This document shows positions 26,568 through 35,727 of a stretch of 64,000 nt of DNA, piece by piece (within the stretch, counting starts at the first letter, position 1; every line of letters begins with the position of its first letter). The stretch is taken from NCBI RefSeq assembly GCF_042693015.1, contig NZ_CP170544.1, positions 4,650,001-4,714,000 of the forward strand, given 5' to 3'. This DNA comes from Sphingomonas_E sp042693015. Its GTDB lineage: Bacteria; Pseudomonadota; Alphaproteobacteria; Sphingomonadales; Sphingomonadaceae. Under the pieces are notes generated by a model. The model did not search any database. It had not been told where the DNA came from and saw only the letters and a list, made by a program, of their open reading frames with translations. Position numbers and translations under genes: made by a program.

Positions 26568-26686
26568 GAAATTAACGGTCAAATAGACGCCAACATTAAC
26601 TTTTCGCGTGCGTCGGCGAATCAGGTGATGCTAGATTCTTTATTCGGGGGGCGCGTCGATGCGCGCGGCAGAGCGGAGTTGAAGTT
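26568..26686 (+). promoter_or_regulatory. ftsA-ftsZ intergenic region with two GANTC sites
   Basis: The 119-base gap holds GAATC (26618-26622) and GATTC (26634-26638), both CcrM-type GANTC methylation sites, and TTAAC-type half-sites near 26572 and 26596. GANTC sites in the ftsZ promoter of Caulobacter are known to matter for cell-cycle expression. An own promoter for ftsZ here is likely; the exact -35/-10 is not obvious. Confidence 0.5.
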
Positions 26687-28120
26687 ATGACGATCGAGTT
26701 CATGCGTCCGGAAGTTGATGAATTGCGGCCCCGCATCAGTGTGATCGGGGTGGGCGGCGCCGGGGGCAACGCCATCGCGAACATGATCACGTCCGACGTG
26801 CAGGGGGTCGATTTCATCGTCGCGAACACCGACGCGCAGGCGCTGAACGCCAGCGCCGCGGAACAGCGCATCCAGCTCGGCCTCAAGATCACGCAAGGGC
26901 TGGGTGCCGGCGCCCGCCCCGAAATCGGCCGCGCCGCTGCCGAGGAAGCGCTCGAGCATATCGAGGAAGCGCTGAACGGCGCGCATATGTGCTTCATCAC
27001 CGCCGGCATGGGCGGCGGCACGGGCACCGGAGCCGCGCCGGTGATCGCCAAGCTCGCGCGTGACAAGGGCATCCTGACCGTCGGTGTCGTCACCAAGCCG
27101 TTCAGCTTCGAAGGCAATCGCCGCTCCAAGTCCGCCGATGCGGGCATCGAGGAGTTGCAGAAGCATGTCGACACGCTGATCGTCATCCCGAACCAGAACC
27201 TGTTCCTGGTCGCCAACCCGAACACGACCTTCAAGGACGCGTTCAAGATGGCGGACGAGGTGCTCCAGCAGGGCGTCCGCTCGATCACCGACCTGATGGT
27301 GATGCCGGGCCTCATCAACCTCGACTTCGCCGACGTCCGTTCGGTGATGGGCGAGATGGGCAAGGCGATGATGGGCACCGGCGAAGCCTCCGGCGACAAC
27401 CGCGCGATCGAGGCCGCCGAAAAGGCGATCGCCAACCCGCTGCTCGACGGCGTTTCGATGAAGGGCGCCAAGGGTGTCATCATCTCGATCGTCGGTGGCG
27501 AGGACATGCGCCTGATGGAAGTCGACGAGGCTGCCAATCACATCAAGGAACTGGTGGACCCCGACGCGAACATCATTTGGGGTTCGGCGTTCAACAACGA
27601 TCTGGAAGGCAAGATCCGCGTGTCGGTGGTCGCCACCGGCATCGAGGCGGAATCGGTCGCAGCGCCGGAACCGGCCAAGCTCTTCACCTTCCCGGCCGCC
27701 CGCAAGGAAGCGGCGCCCGCGGCCGCCCCGGTGCAGCCCGCACCCGTAGCGCCGCCCGTCGCCGAAGCGGCCGAGCCGGAAATCAAGCTCGAAGCGCCGG
27801 TGGTGGAAGAAGTCGACGCGCTCGATCTTTCGGCCAGCGACATCGTCGCGCCGCCGGCGGACGAACTGCTGCTCAGTGAAACGCTGACGCCGCCGGTGAC
27901 GGGCAACCCGCTGCCGCCGCGCGCGGAAATCGGTGATGATGGCGCCACCCGCCCCTGGCTGACGCCGGCGCCCGAAACTGCCGCCGCGCCGAAAGCGCGC
28001 GAGGGCGCGACCCTGTTCGAGCGGATGTCGAACATCGCCCGCGGCGCCGCCAAGGCGCAGGTGGAGGATGACGCAGCGGCCGATGTGCCGCGCTTCCTGA
28101 ACCGCCAGAACAACCAGTAA
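26687..28120 (+). CDS. ftsZ: Cell division protein FtsZ
   Basis: A 477-residue tubulin homologue that forms the Z-ring. Seen: GVGGAGGNAIANMI, the tubulin signature G109GGTGTG115, NPNTTFKDAFKMAD, VMPGLINLDFADVRSVM, and the C-terminal peptide DVPRFLNRQ for FtsA binding. An acidic, Pro/Ala-rich linker (about residues 345-460) lies between the two domains, longer than in E. coli and typical of alphaproteobacteria. The gene has its own upstream region and a hairpin after it. Confidence 0.98.
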   Translation: MTIEFMRPEVDELRPRISVIGVGGAGGNAIANMITSDVQGVDFIVANTDAQALNASAAEQRIQLGLKITQGLGAGARPEIGRAAAEEALEHIEEALNGAHMCFITAGMGGGTGTGAAPVIAKLARDKGILTVGVVTKPFSFEGNRRSKSADAGIEELQKHVDTLIVIPNQNLFLVANPNTTFKDAFKMADEVLQQGVRSITDLMVMPGLINLDFADVRSVMGEMGKAMMGTGEASGDNRAIEAAEKAIANPLLDGVSMKGAKGVIISIVGGEDMRLMEVDEAANHIKELVDPDANIIWGSAFNNDLEGKIRVSVVATGIEAESVAAPEPAKLFTFPAARKEAAPAAAPVQPAPVAPPVAEAAEPEIKLEAPVVEEVDALDLSASDIVAPPADELLLSETLTPPVTGNPLPPRAEIGDDGATRPWLTPAPETAAAPKAREGATLFERMSNIARGAAKAQVEDDAAADVPRFLNRQNNQ

Positions 28121-28143
28121 GCCAGGCTCGCTCCGGCTTTTCC

Positions 28144-28187
28144 GGCCCCGGCGATCGCCATCGAAAGGATGGTCGATCACCGGGGCC
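28144..28187 (+). terminator. Hairpin after ftsZ
   Basis: A long, nearly perfect inverted repeat (28144-28161 facing 28169-28187) with GGCCCCGG and CCGGGGCC at its base and a short loop. It starts 23 bases after the ftsZ stop; a weak CTGTTTCTGG tail follows. It probably ends the dcw transcript. The remaining bases to 28295 show no gene. Confidence 0.6.
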
Positions 28188-28295
28188 GGCCTGTTTCTGG
28201 CGCACCCGCCTCGTCGCCCTGCTCAACCGGATCGGCGTGGGCGTGTAACGAACCTCTTGCGGTTCGCTCGCGTGCAACCTCTATGTGGCCCGATC

Positions 28296-29972
28296 ATGCA
28301 CATTCGATTCCCGTCGATCGCTCGTCTGCTGGCATGCGTTGCGCCGCTGGCGTTGTTCGTGGTCGCGCCCGCGACGCCTGCCTTCGCACAGGCCGCGCAG
28401 CCGCTGCCCGACCTCATTGCGCCGGGCGATCCCGCGGAATCGCTGAGCCGCTATCTCAGGATGCTCGCGGCCAATCCGCGCGATCTTAATTCGCTGATCG
28501 GGGCAGGACGGGCGGCGCTGATGGTCGGCGATCCGGCCGCGGCGCTGGGCTTCTTCGCTCGCGCGGAGGAGATTTCGCCGCGCAACGGACGCATCAAGGC
28601 GGGTCTCGCTTCTTCGCTCGTCCAGATGGAACAGCCCCGCGCGGCGCTCAAATTGTTCGACGAGGCGGTCTCGCTCGGCGTGCCCGAGGCCGATATCGCC
28701 GGCGACCGCGGCCTCGCCCATGATCTGCGCGGCGACAACAAGCGCGCGCAGATGGATTACAATTTGGCGCTGCGCCAGCGCGACGACCCCGAGATCACCG
28801 AACGGCTGGCGCTGTCGATGGCGATTGCCGGCGATCGCCCAGGCGCGTTGACCGTGCTCGATCCGCTGCTGCGCAAGGGCGATCGATCCGCCTTTCGCGT
28901 CCGGGCGTTCGTGCTGGCGATGAGCGGCGATCGCGCCGGGGCGCAGCGCCTGGCCGATGCGATGATGCCTGCCGGCCAGGCCGCCGCGATGGGCCAGTTC
29001 TTCGGCCGGCTGGGCGATCTGAAGCCGACGCAGAAGGCGCTCGCCGTCCATTTCGGCCGGCTGCCGTCCGACGGCCGGCGCTATAGCGAGGCTGAACTTT
29101 TTGCCGATGCGGTGCTTTCGACCCCGCAGGGCCAGCCGCGCCCGGCCACGCCCGCCGCGGATACGCCGCTGATCCCCACCGGCCCCGCTCTGGGCACAAC
29201 GACGCAGCCGCCCGCCGCGGATCGCGTCGCCAGCCAGCTCGATCCCGCCGGTAAGGCCCCCCGCCGCCGGCCGGGCGCGGACGCGAATGCGGCGGCGACC
29301 ACCACGACCAAGCCAGCCAGCAAATCTGCCAAGACCACGGCCAAGCCGCAGACGCCGACGCAGGTCACTGCCACTGCGCCGCAGCCCACGCCGCCCGTGA
29401 TCGCGATCCCGGCTCCACCCACCCGGATGGCGGCGCTCGTCGGCCCGACCTCGGAACTGTCCACCGCCGATCCCGCCGCCGTCGAAGCGAAGGCTCGGGC
29501 CGAAGCGGAAGCCAAGGCGAAGGCCGATGCAGACGCGAAAGCCAAGGCCGATGCCGCCGCCAAGGTGAAGGCGGACGCACGGGCTAAGGCAAAGGCCGAC
29601 GCGAAGGCCAAGGCGGACGCCAAGGCCAAGGCCGACGCCAAACTCAAGGCCGAAGCGGATGCCAAGGCGAAAGCGGAAGCCAAGGCCAAGGCGGCCGCGC
29701 CGGAGCGTTATTGGGTGCAGGTCGCGTCGGGCAAGAACAAGGCCGATCTCCCCAAGGTCTGGGCCAAGCTCAAGGCTGACAAGCCGAGCTTCTTCAACGG
29801 CCGCTCGCCCTGGGTGTCGTCCTGGCGCGCGTCCAACCGCCTGCTCGTCGGCCCGTTCAAGACGGACGCGGAGGCCCAGGCGTTCGTCAACAAGCTTGCC
29901 GGCGCCGGCATGTCGACCTTCCAGTTCACCTCCCGCGCGGGCGTACCCGTGGAGAAGCTGTCGACCAAATAG
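28296..29972 (+). CDS. Exported TPR and SPOR-domain protein
   Basis: A 558-residue protein: signal peptide (MHIRFPSIARLLACVAPLAL to AFAQA), a TPR-type region (LNSLIGAGRAALMVGDPAAALGFFARAEEI, NGRIKAGLASSLVQMEQPRAALKLFDEAV as read; about residues 40-240), a Pro/Thr-rich linker, a long Ala-Lys repeat region and a C-terminal SPOR domain (ERYWVQVASGKNK, LLVGPFKTDAEAQAFV). SPOR domains bind denuded glycan at the septum, fitting its place after ftsZ. I chose ATG at 28296 because the signal peptide starts there; no good ribosome site is seen. A wobble hairpin lies right after the stop (29974-29993). Confidence 0.85.
   Translation: MHIRFPSIARLLACVAPLALFVVAPATPAFAQAAQPLPDLIAPGDPAESLSRYLRMLAANPRDLNSLIGAGRAALMVGDPAAALGFFARAEEISPRNGRIKAGLASSLVQMEQPRAALKLFDEAVSLGVPEADIAGDRGLAHDLRGDNKRAQMDYNLALRQRDDPEITERLALSMAIAGDRPGALTVLDPLLRKGDRSAFRVRAFVLAMSGDRAGAQRLADAMMPAGQAAAMGQFFGRLGDLKPTQKALAVHFGRLPSDGRRYSEAELFADAVLSTPQGQPRPATPAADTPLIPTGPALGTTTQPPAADRVASQLDPAGKAPRRRPGADANAAATTTTKPASKSAKTTAKPQTPTQVTATAPQPTPPVIAIPAPPTRMAALVGPTSELSTADPAAVEAKARAEAEAKAKADADAKAKADAAAKVKADARAKAKADAKAKADAKAKADAKLKAEADAKAKAEAKAKAAAPERYWVQVASGKNKADLPKVWAKLKADKPSFFNGRSPWVSSWRASNRLLVGPFKTDAEAQAFVNKLAGAGMSTFQFTSRAGVPVEKLSTK
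29482..29700 (+). repeat. Ala/Lys/Asp-rich coding repeat in the SPOR protein
   Basis: About 73 codons of repeating AKA/ADA units (for example AKAKADAKAKADAKAKADAK) form a charged helical linker like those in TolA-type proteins. The codons vary, so the repeat is protein-level rather than a simple DNA slippage tract. Confidence 0.8.
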
Positions 29973-30013
29973 ACGGGTGGACTTGTCCGCCCGCCCCCGG
30001 CAAAGCCGCGGCC

Positions 30014-31180
30014 ATGGCTGAACTCGCCCCTTATGCCGCCGATCCCGCTCGTTCGCGCGGGCGTCGCCATGTCGAGCCGGGCGGGGAGACGCGGGGGCCG
30101 CGTGACGCTTTCCAGCGCGATCGCGATCGCATCATCCATTCGATCGCCTTCCGCCGGCTGCGCCACAAGACGCAGGTGTTCGTGGCGCCCGACGGCGATC
30201 ATTTCCGCGTCCGGTTGACCCACAGTCTCGAAGTCGCGCAGATCGGCCGCACCATCGCCCGCGCGCTCAACCTCAACGAGGATCTGACCGAGGCCCTGTG
30301 CCTTGCGCACGACATCGGCCATCCGCCCTTCGGCCATTCGGGCGAGGATGCGCTGAAGGCGGCGACGGCCGATGCGGGCGGTTTCGATCATAATGCCCAT
30401 ACGCTGCGGGTGCTGACCCGGCTGGAAACGCCTTACCCCTCCTGGGACGGCCTCAATCTTTCATGGGAAACGCTGGAGGGGCTGGCCAAGCATAATGGCC
30501 CGATCCTTTCGCCCACCTGGGCGATGGCCGAGGAGGATGCGGATTTCCCGCTCGATCTTTCCACCTACGCTTCACTCGAGGCACAGGTCGCGGCGATTGC
30601 CGACGACATCGCCTATGACAATCACGATATCGACGATGGCCTGCGCGCGGGCCTGATCGATCTGGACGATGTGGTGGCGCAGCCGCTGGTCGCGCCGGGC
30701 TGGGCGGCGGTCATCGCACGCCATCCGAATGCGCCGCGGCCGCGCCTGATCGCCGAGCTGGTGCGCGAACAGATCGGCCGGATGGTCAATGATCTGCTGG
30801 TCGCGACCCGCGCCCAGCTGGCGGAGTTGCGGCCCGCGAGTGTCGAAGATGTCCGCGCCGCCGGCCGGCCGCTGGTCGGCTTTTCGGACGCGATGGCGGC
30901 CGACGAGCGCGCGTTCAAGCGCTTCATGTATGCGCGCCTCTATCATCATCCGAGCCAGCTTGCCGTCGCCGAGAAGGCCGGACAGATCGTCGCCGGCCTC
31001 GCCGCCGCCTATCGCGCCGATCCGTCGCTGCTGCCCGAACATTGGCGCGCAACGCTGCCCGCCGCCGAGCCGGAGCGCACCCGCCACATCGCCGATTTCA
31101 TCGCCGGCATGACCGATCGCTACGCCGTCGCCCGCCATTGCGAGGTGGTTGGGCCGGTGGAGATGCCCGAGGGGCTGTGA
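30014..31180 (+). CDS. dgt: Deoxyguanosinetriphosphate triphosphohydrolase-like protein
   Basis: A 388-residue HD-domain protein of the dGTPase type, which removes triphosphate from dNTPs. Seen: RDAFQRDRDRIIHSIAFRRLRHKTQVF at the start, the first His in HSLEVAQIGRTIARAL, the metal site LAHDIGHPPFGHSGE, and DDIAYDNHDIDDGL. The N-terminus begins soon after the SPOR gene; ATG at 30014 has no strong ribosome site but fits the family. Substrate range cannot be read from sequence. ArgS follows after 65 bases. Confidence 0.93.
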   Translation: MAELAPYAADPARSRGRRHVEPGGETRGPRDAFQRDRDRIIHSIAFRRLRHKTQVFVAPDGDHFRVRLTHSLEVAQIGRTIARALNLNEDLTEALCLAHDIGHPPFGHSGEDALKAATADAGGFDHNAHTLRVLTRLETPYPSWDGLNLSWETLEGLAKHNGPILSPTWAMAEEDADFPLDLSTYASLEAQVAAIADDIAYDNHDIDDGLRAGLIDLDDVVAQPLVAPGWAAVIARHPNAPRPRLIAELVREQIGRMVNDLLVATRAQLAELRPASVEDVRAAGRPLVGFSDAMAADERAFKRFMYARLYHHPSQLAVAEKAGQIVAGLAAAYRADPSLLPEHWRATLPAAEPERTRHIADFIAGMTDRYAVARHCEVVGPVEMPEGL

Positions 31181-31245
31181 ATGTGGACGGGGAGCGGTTG
31201 TTTCCGCTAAGGCCGCCGCAATTCTCTCCTTCGCGGATATGCCTT

Positions 31246-32973
31246 GTGACTCTTTACGCCCGTTTTGCCGATCGCATCGGCCAGATCCTTGATGAGCTTG
31301 CCGCTGCTGGCGATCTGCCGGCGGGACTCGATCGGCGCAATGTCACGGTGGAGCCGCCGCGCGATCCGGCGCATGGCGATCTGGCGACCAACGCGGCGAT
31401 GGTGCTGGCCAAGCCCGCGGGCAAGAATCCGCGTGACCTCGCTAACCTGATCGCGCCCAAGCTCGCGCGCTTGCCGGAGATCGCGTCGGCCGAGGTGGCC
31501 GGCCCGGGCTTTATCAACGTGCGGCTGACCGATCAGACGTGGCGCGAGGAACTGGCCGCGATCCTCGCTGACGGCGGCGATTATGGCCGGTCGAAGCTGG
31601 GTGCGGGCCAGCGGGTCAATGTCGAATATGTCTCGGCCAACCCGACGGGTCCGATGCATATGGGCCATTGCCGCGGCGCGGTTGTCGGCGATGCGCTGGC
31701 GAGCCTGCTCGAATATGCCGGCTACGCCGTCACCCGCGAATATTATATCAACGATGCCGGCAGCCAGGTGGAGACGCTCGCCCGCTCGGCACATCTGCGC
31801 TACCGGCAGGCGCTGGGCGAGCAGGGGATCACCATCCCCGAGGGCCTGTATCCCGGCGATTATCTGATCCCGATCGGCGAGAAGCTCGCCGCCGAATTCG
31901 GCGATCGTTACGTTAATGCGCCCGACAGCGAATGGCTGACCCTGTTCCGCGAGAAGACGGTCGCGGCGATGATGGACCTGATCCGCGCCGATCTCGCATT
32001 GCTCGGCATCCATCACGACGTCTTCGCGTCTGAAGCCAAGGTGCAGACCGATGGCCGGGTGAAGACCGCGCTCGACAAGCTGCGGGCCGACGGCCTCGTC
32101 TATGAAGGCGTGCTCGAAGCGCCCAAGGGTGAGGTTCCCGACGACTGGGAACCGGTCGAGATGACGCTGTTCCGCGCCACCCAGTTCGGCGACGATAGCG
32201 ACCGGCCGGTGATGAAGGCCGACGGCAGCCTCACCTATTTCGGCACCGATCTCGCTTATCATGCCCAGAAGGCGGAGAGCGCCGATCAGCTGATCGACAT
32301 CTGGGGCGCCGACCATGCCGGCACCGTCAAGCGCATCCAGGCCGCGGTGAAGGCGCTGACCGGTGGCACCAAGCCGTTCGACGTCAAGCTCGTCCAGATG
32401 GTCCGGCTGCTCCGCGGCGGTGAGCCGGTGAAGATGTCCAAGCGTTCGGGCAGCTTCGTCACGCTGGCGGATGTGGTGCGTGAGGTCGGCAAGGATGTCG
32501 TCCGTTTCACCATGCTCACCCGCAAGGCGGATGCGCAGATGGACTTCGATTTCGCCAAGGTGGTGGAAGCGTCGAAGGACAATCCGGTCTTCTACGTCCA
32601 ATACGCCCATGCCCGCATCTGCTCGCTCCATCGCCGCCTGGCGGAAGCGAAGATGCAGCTCTCCGCGCCCGATCTCTCGCGGCTCGATGCCGAGGAACTG
32701 GCGTTGGTGAAGCTCGCCGCGCAGTTCCCGCGGATCGTGGAGAGCGCCGCGGCGAATCATGAGCCGCACCGCATCGCTTTCTATCTCTACGATCTCGCCG
32801 CCGCGCTCCATGCGCTGTGGAACCGTGGCAATGATGACCCGACCCGCCGCTTTTTGCAGGTGGATGCGCCGGAAATCACGTCGGCCCGTCTGGCCCTTGC
32901 CGATGCGATCGGGCAGATTATCCGAAACGGCCTGGCCGTCATGGGGGTCGCTGCGGCCGAGGAGATGCATTGA
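31246..32973 (+). CDS. argS: Arginyl-tRNA synthetase
   Basis: A 575-residue class I aminoacyl-tRNA synthetase charging tRNA-Arg. Seen: the HIGH-type motif H138MGH141 in NPTGPMHMGHCRGAVVGD, the LYPGDYLIPIGEKLA region, FGTDLAYHAQKAESADQLIDIWGADHAG (as read), and K396MSKR in the KMSKS position. The C-terminal anticodon-binding domain holds YVQYAHARICSLHRR. The start is GTG at 31246 (VTLYARFADRI), matching family starts; open codons upstream overlap dgt. It overlaps the next gene by 1 base. Confidence 0.96.
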   Translation: MTLYARFADRIGQILDELAAAGDLPAGLDRRNVTVEPPRDPAHGDLATNAAMVLAKPAGKNPRDLANLIAPKLARLPEIASAEVAGPGFINVRLTDQTWREELAAILADGGDYGRSKLGAGQRVNVEYVSANPTGPMHMGHCRGAVVGDALASLLEYAGYAVTREYYINDAGSQVETLARSAHLRYRQALGEQGITIPEGLYPGDYLIPIGEKLAAEFGDRYVNAPDSEWLTLFREKTVAAMMDLIRADLALLGIHHDVFASEAKVQTDGRVKTALDKLRADGLVYEGVLEAPKGEVPDDWEPVEMTLFRATQFGDDSDRPVMKADGSLTYFGTDLAYHAQKAESADQLIDIWGADHAGTVKRIQAAVKALTGGTKPFDVKLVQMVRLLRGGEPVKMSKRSGSFVTLADVVREVGKDVVRFTMLTRKADAQMDFDFAKVVEASKDNPVFYVQYAHARICSLHRRLAEAKMQLSAPDLSRLDAEELALVKLAAQFPRIVESAAANHEPHRIAFYLYDLAAALHALWNRGNDDPTRRFLQVDAPEITSARLALADAIGQIIRNGLAVMGVAAAEEMH

Positions 32974-33785
32974 TGACGGACGCTGATCGGGGACGCTTCG
33001 GCCTCGCGGACGAGGATCGTCTGCCCTGGCTCGAAGCGGTCGAGGATGAGCATGAGCATGGCGGCGTCGGCGCGGGCAAGCTGATTGCCGCGGTGATTGC
33101 GGCCTTGGTCTTCATCGGCCTTGTCGTCGGCGGCATCTTCTGGATGCGCGAACGCAACGCCCCGGCGGGATCGGGCGAGCTGATCGCGGCGCCGGAAGGC
33201 GATTACAAGGTGCCCGCCGAAGGCGTCACCGCAAACGGCATGGCCGTTGCGGGCGAGGGCGATGCGGCCTTCGCGACCAGCGAGGGGCAGCAGCTCGATT
33301 CGGCGATCAACCCCAACGCCCAGCCCGAAGCGCCGGTCGCCGGCGTGTCGGTGGACGTGTCGCCGGTGCGGACGACCACCCTGCCGCCGTCGCAGGTGGC
33401 GCAGAACGCTGCACCCATCCCGGCTCAGGTGAAGCCCGCCACCCCGGCGCCGACCAAGGTCGCCGAGGCGAAGCCGGTCGCGCCCGCAGCCACCAAGCCG
33501 GTCAGCCAACCGACCAACCTGCTGCCTGCGGCCGCGACGCCTACGCCCAAGCCGGCGATGGCGGGCGGGACGATCCAGCTCGGCGCCTTCAATTCGGAAG
33601 CGATTGCGGCGGGTGAATGGGGCAAACTTTCCAAGTCGTTCCCCGAACTCGGTAAGCTCAGCCGCTCGATCACCACGGTCGAGGTCGGCGGCAAGACGCT
33701 CTATCGCCTCCGTGCCAGCGGCATCGGCGCGCGCGAAGCGTGCAAGACGCTGAAGTCCGCCGGCAAGCCCTGCAACGCGGTTTGA
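32973..33785 (+). CDS. SPOR-domain membrane protein
   Basis: A 270-residue bitopic protein: an acidic cytoplasmic N-terminus (LADEDRLPWLEAVEDEHEHG), one membrane helix (about residues 36-58), a Pro/Ala/Thr-rich linker and a C-terminal SPOR domain (GTIQLGAFNSEAIAAGEWGKLSKSF, LYRLRASGIGAREACKTLKSAGKPCNAV as read). It should bind septal glycan in the periplasm and is probably an FtsN-like division or envelope factor. It is coupled to argS (TGATG). The pair argS-SPOR-nagZ is a known alphaproteobacterial arrangement. Confidence 0.88.
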   Translation: MTDADRGRFGLADEDRLPWLEAVEDEHEHGGVGAGKLIAAVIAALVFIGLVVGGIFWMRERNAPAGSGELIAAPEGDYKVPAEGVTANGMAVAGEGDAAFATSEGQQLDSAINPNAQPEAPVAGVSVDVSPVRTTTLPPSQVAQNAAPIPAQVKPATPAPTKVAEAKPVAPAATKPVSQPTNLLPAAATPTPKPAMAGGTIQLGAFNSEAIAAGEWGKLSKSFPELGKLSRSITTVEVGGKTLYRLRASGIGAREACKTLKSAGKPCNAV

Positions 33786-33795
33786 CATAACCAAC

Positions 33796-33885
33796 GTCAT
33801 CCCCGCGCAGGCGGGGATCCATAAACAGCGCGTCGATGGGTTCGCGACGTCAGAGAATATGGATTCCCGCCTGCGCGGGAATGAC
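33796..33885. repeat. Paired inverted palindromic repeats (REP/BIME-like)
   Basis: A 27-base left copy (33796-33822) and a right copy (33859-33885) in inverted orientation, with 2 mismatches between them and 36 bases of spacer. Each copy contains its own palindrome (CCCGCGCAGGCGGG type). They fill the 120-base gap between the SPOR gene and nagZ. They could form a large stem-loop that attenuates transcription or protects mRNA. Confidence 0.8.
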
Positions 33886-33905
33886 GATCGAAAGAGGCTG
33901 AAGCC

Positions 33906-34913
33906 ATGACCCCCCTGATCCTCGGCCTCGCCGGCACCTCACTCTCCGCCGAAGAGCGCGCCTTCTTCGCTGATGTCGATCCCGCGGGCTTCATCCTGTT
34001 CCGCCGCAATGTGGAAACCGCCGATCAGCTCCGCGCGCTGACCGACGCCTTGCGCGAAATCGTCGGCCGCGCCGACGTGCCGATCCTGATCGATCAGGAA
34101 GGCGGCCGTGTCGCGCGGATGCAGCCGCCGGTATGGCCCGCCTTCCCCAAGGCGGAGCTGTTCGACCGGCTTTATGGCGTCGCCCCCGCCTCGGCGATCG
34201 AGGCGGCGCGGGCGAACGCGCAGGCGATCGCGACGATGCTGTTCGAAGCCGGCATCAACGTGAACTGCCTGCCCTTGCTCGATGTCCGCCAGCCGGACGC
34301 GCATGACATCATCGGCGATCGGGCGCTGGGTGCGGAACCGCTGCGTGTCGCCGCGCTGGGCCGCGCGGTGCTGGAAGGGATGCAGGCGGCCGGCGTGGTC
34401 GGCGTCGTCAAGCATATCCCCGGCCATGGCCGCGCGATGGCCGACAGCCATGTCGAACTGCCCGTCGTCACCGCCGATGAAGCGGAGTTGGAAAAGGATT
34501 TGGCGCCCTTCATCACGCTCAACGGCGCGCCGATGGGGATGACCGCGCATGTCGTCTACACCGCCTGGGATGCGGACGAATGCGCCAGCCTCTCCGCTAA
34601 GGTGATTGGCGGGATCATCCGTGGCCGCATCGGTTTCGATGGGCTGCTGATGTCGGACGATCTCGGCATGCACGCCTTGCAGGGCGATTTCGGCCAGCGC
34701 GCGGCGGGTGTGCTTGCGGCGGGCTGCGACATCGCGCTTCATTGCTCGGGCGACATGGCCGAGATGCAGGCGATCGCCGACGCGGTCGGCCCGATCGGGG
34801 AGGAAGCCAAGACGCGTCTCGATCGCGCGATGGCGACGGTTGCGGGGCGGACGCCCGGCACCGGCTTTGCCGAACTCGTCGCCAAGCGGGATGCGCTGCT
34901 GGAATATGCCTGA
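33906..34913 (+). CDS. nagZ: Beta-N-acetylhexosaminidase NagZ
   Basis: A 335-residue GH3 glycosidase that removes GlcNAc from anhydro-muropeptides in peptidoglycan recycling (cytosol). Seen: FILFRRNVETADQLRALTDALRE (as read), IDQEGGRVARMQPP, the family motif K169HIPGHGRAMADSH, and the catalytic Asp in SDDLGM (D251). Length is normal. Its place in a chain with SPOR and Tat genes fits cell wall metabolism. Confidence 0.96.
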   Translation: MTPLILGLAGTSLSAEERAFFADVDPAGFILFRRNVETADQLRALTDALREIVGRADVPILIDQEGGRVARMQPPVWPAFPKAELFDRLYGVAPASAIEAARANAQAIATMLFEAGINVNCLPLLDVRQPDAHDIIGDRALGAEPLRVAALGRAVLEGMQAAGVVGVVKHIPGHGRAMADSHVELPVVTADEAELEKDLAPFITLNGAPMGMTAHVVYTAWDADECASLSAKVIGGIIRGRIGFDGLLMSDDLGMHALQGDFGQRAAGVLAAGCDIALHCSGDMAEMQAIADAVGPIGEEAKTRLDRAMATVAGRTPGTGFAELVAKRDALLEYA

Positions 34914-34918
34914 GCCGT

Positions 34919-34945
34919 CGTGTCAGCCTTCGCTGGCATGACACG
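34919..34945. repeat. Short hairpin between nagZ and scpA
   Basis: CGTGTCA (34919-34925) faces TGACACG (34939-34945), with the arms extending inward imperfectly around TTCGC. It occupies most of the 55-base gap and looks like a half-size palindromic repeat; it may weaken readthrough into scpA. Confidence 0.5.
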
Positions 34946-34968
34946 AAGAGGCAGGCTAGCGTGGCGCC

Positions 34969-35727
34969 ATGCCTGACGTCGCCGACGATTTCGAACTTCC
35001 GCTCGGCTCACCCGACACGCTCAATCTGATGCTGGACGGGTGGGAAGGGCCGCTCGATCTGCTGCTCAATCTTGCGCGCGCGCAGAAGGTCGATCTGCGC
35101 GAAATCTCGATCCTTGCGCTCGTCGAGCAATATCTCGCCTTCATCGAGGATGCGAAGGCGCTCAAGCTGGAAATCGCCGCCGATTATCTCGTGATGGCGG
35201 CCTGGCTTGCTTATCTCAAATCCGGGCTGCTGCTGCCCAAGGACCCGGAAATCGATCCGAGCCCCGAGGAACTGGCGCTCCGGCTCCAGCTCCGCTTGCA
35301 ACGGCTGGATGCGATGCGCGAGGCGGGGGCGCGGTTGATGGGGCGGGACCGGCTCGGCCGCGACGTTTTCCAGCGCGGGGCGCCGGAGGGGTTGAAGGTC
35401 GTCCGCAAGGCCGCCTGGCAGGTCGAACTTTACGATCTGATCTCGGCCTATGGCGCGATCCGCGCGCGGTCCGAGCCTGTCTTCCACGTCGTCTCGCGCC
35501 GGCCGGTGATGACGCTCGATGAAGCGATGCGGCGGGTGGAGCGGCTGATCGGCGTCTCGCTCGACTGGGCGGCGCTCGAAAGCTTCCTGCCGGCCACGCC
35601 CGACGAGGAGTATCGCCGCTCCGCGCTCGCCTCCAGCTTCGTCGCCGCGCTGGAACTGGCGCGGCTGGGCAAGGCGCAACTCGACCAGGCGGAACCCTTC
35701 GCCCCGCTGATGATCCGCGCCGCATGA
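34969..35727 (+). CDS. scpA: Chromosome segregation protein ScpA
   Basis: A 252-residue kleisin that links SMC heads in the condensin complex. Seen: LMLDGWEGPLDLLLNLARAQKVDLREI near the start, LEIAADYLVMAAWLAYLKSGLLLP, and the C-terminal winged-helix VAALELARLGKAQLDQAEPF. The segment order matches ScpA throughout. The stop overlaps scpB (ATGA), so the two kleisin-complex subunits are made together. Confidence 0.95.
   Translation: MPDVADDFELPLGSPDTLNLMLDGWEGPLDLLLNLARAQKVDLREISILALVEQYLAFIEDAKALKLEIAADYLVMAAWLAYLKSGLLLPKDPEIDPSPEELALRLQLRLQRLDAMREAGARLMGRDRLGRDVFQRGAPEGLKVVRKAAWQVELYDLISAYGAIRARSEPVFHVVSRRPVMTLDEAMRRVERLIGVSLDWAALESFLPATPDEEYRRSALASSFVAALELARLGKAQLDQAEPFAPLMIRAA

Noticed and set aside
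26568..26686. Full CtrA site (TTAA-N7-TTAA) upstream of ftsZ
   Set aside because: Two TTAAC half-sites exist but the spacing is about 20 bases, not 7.
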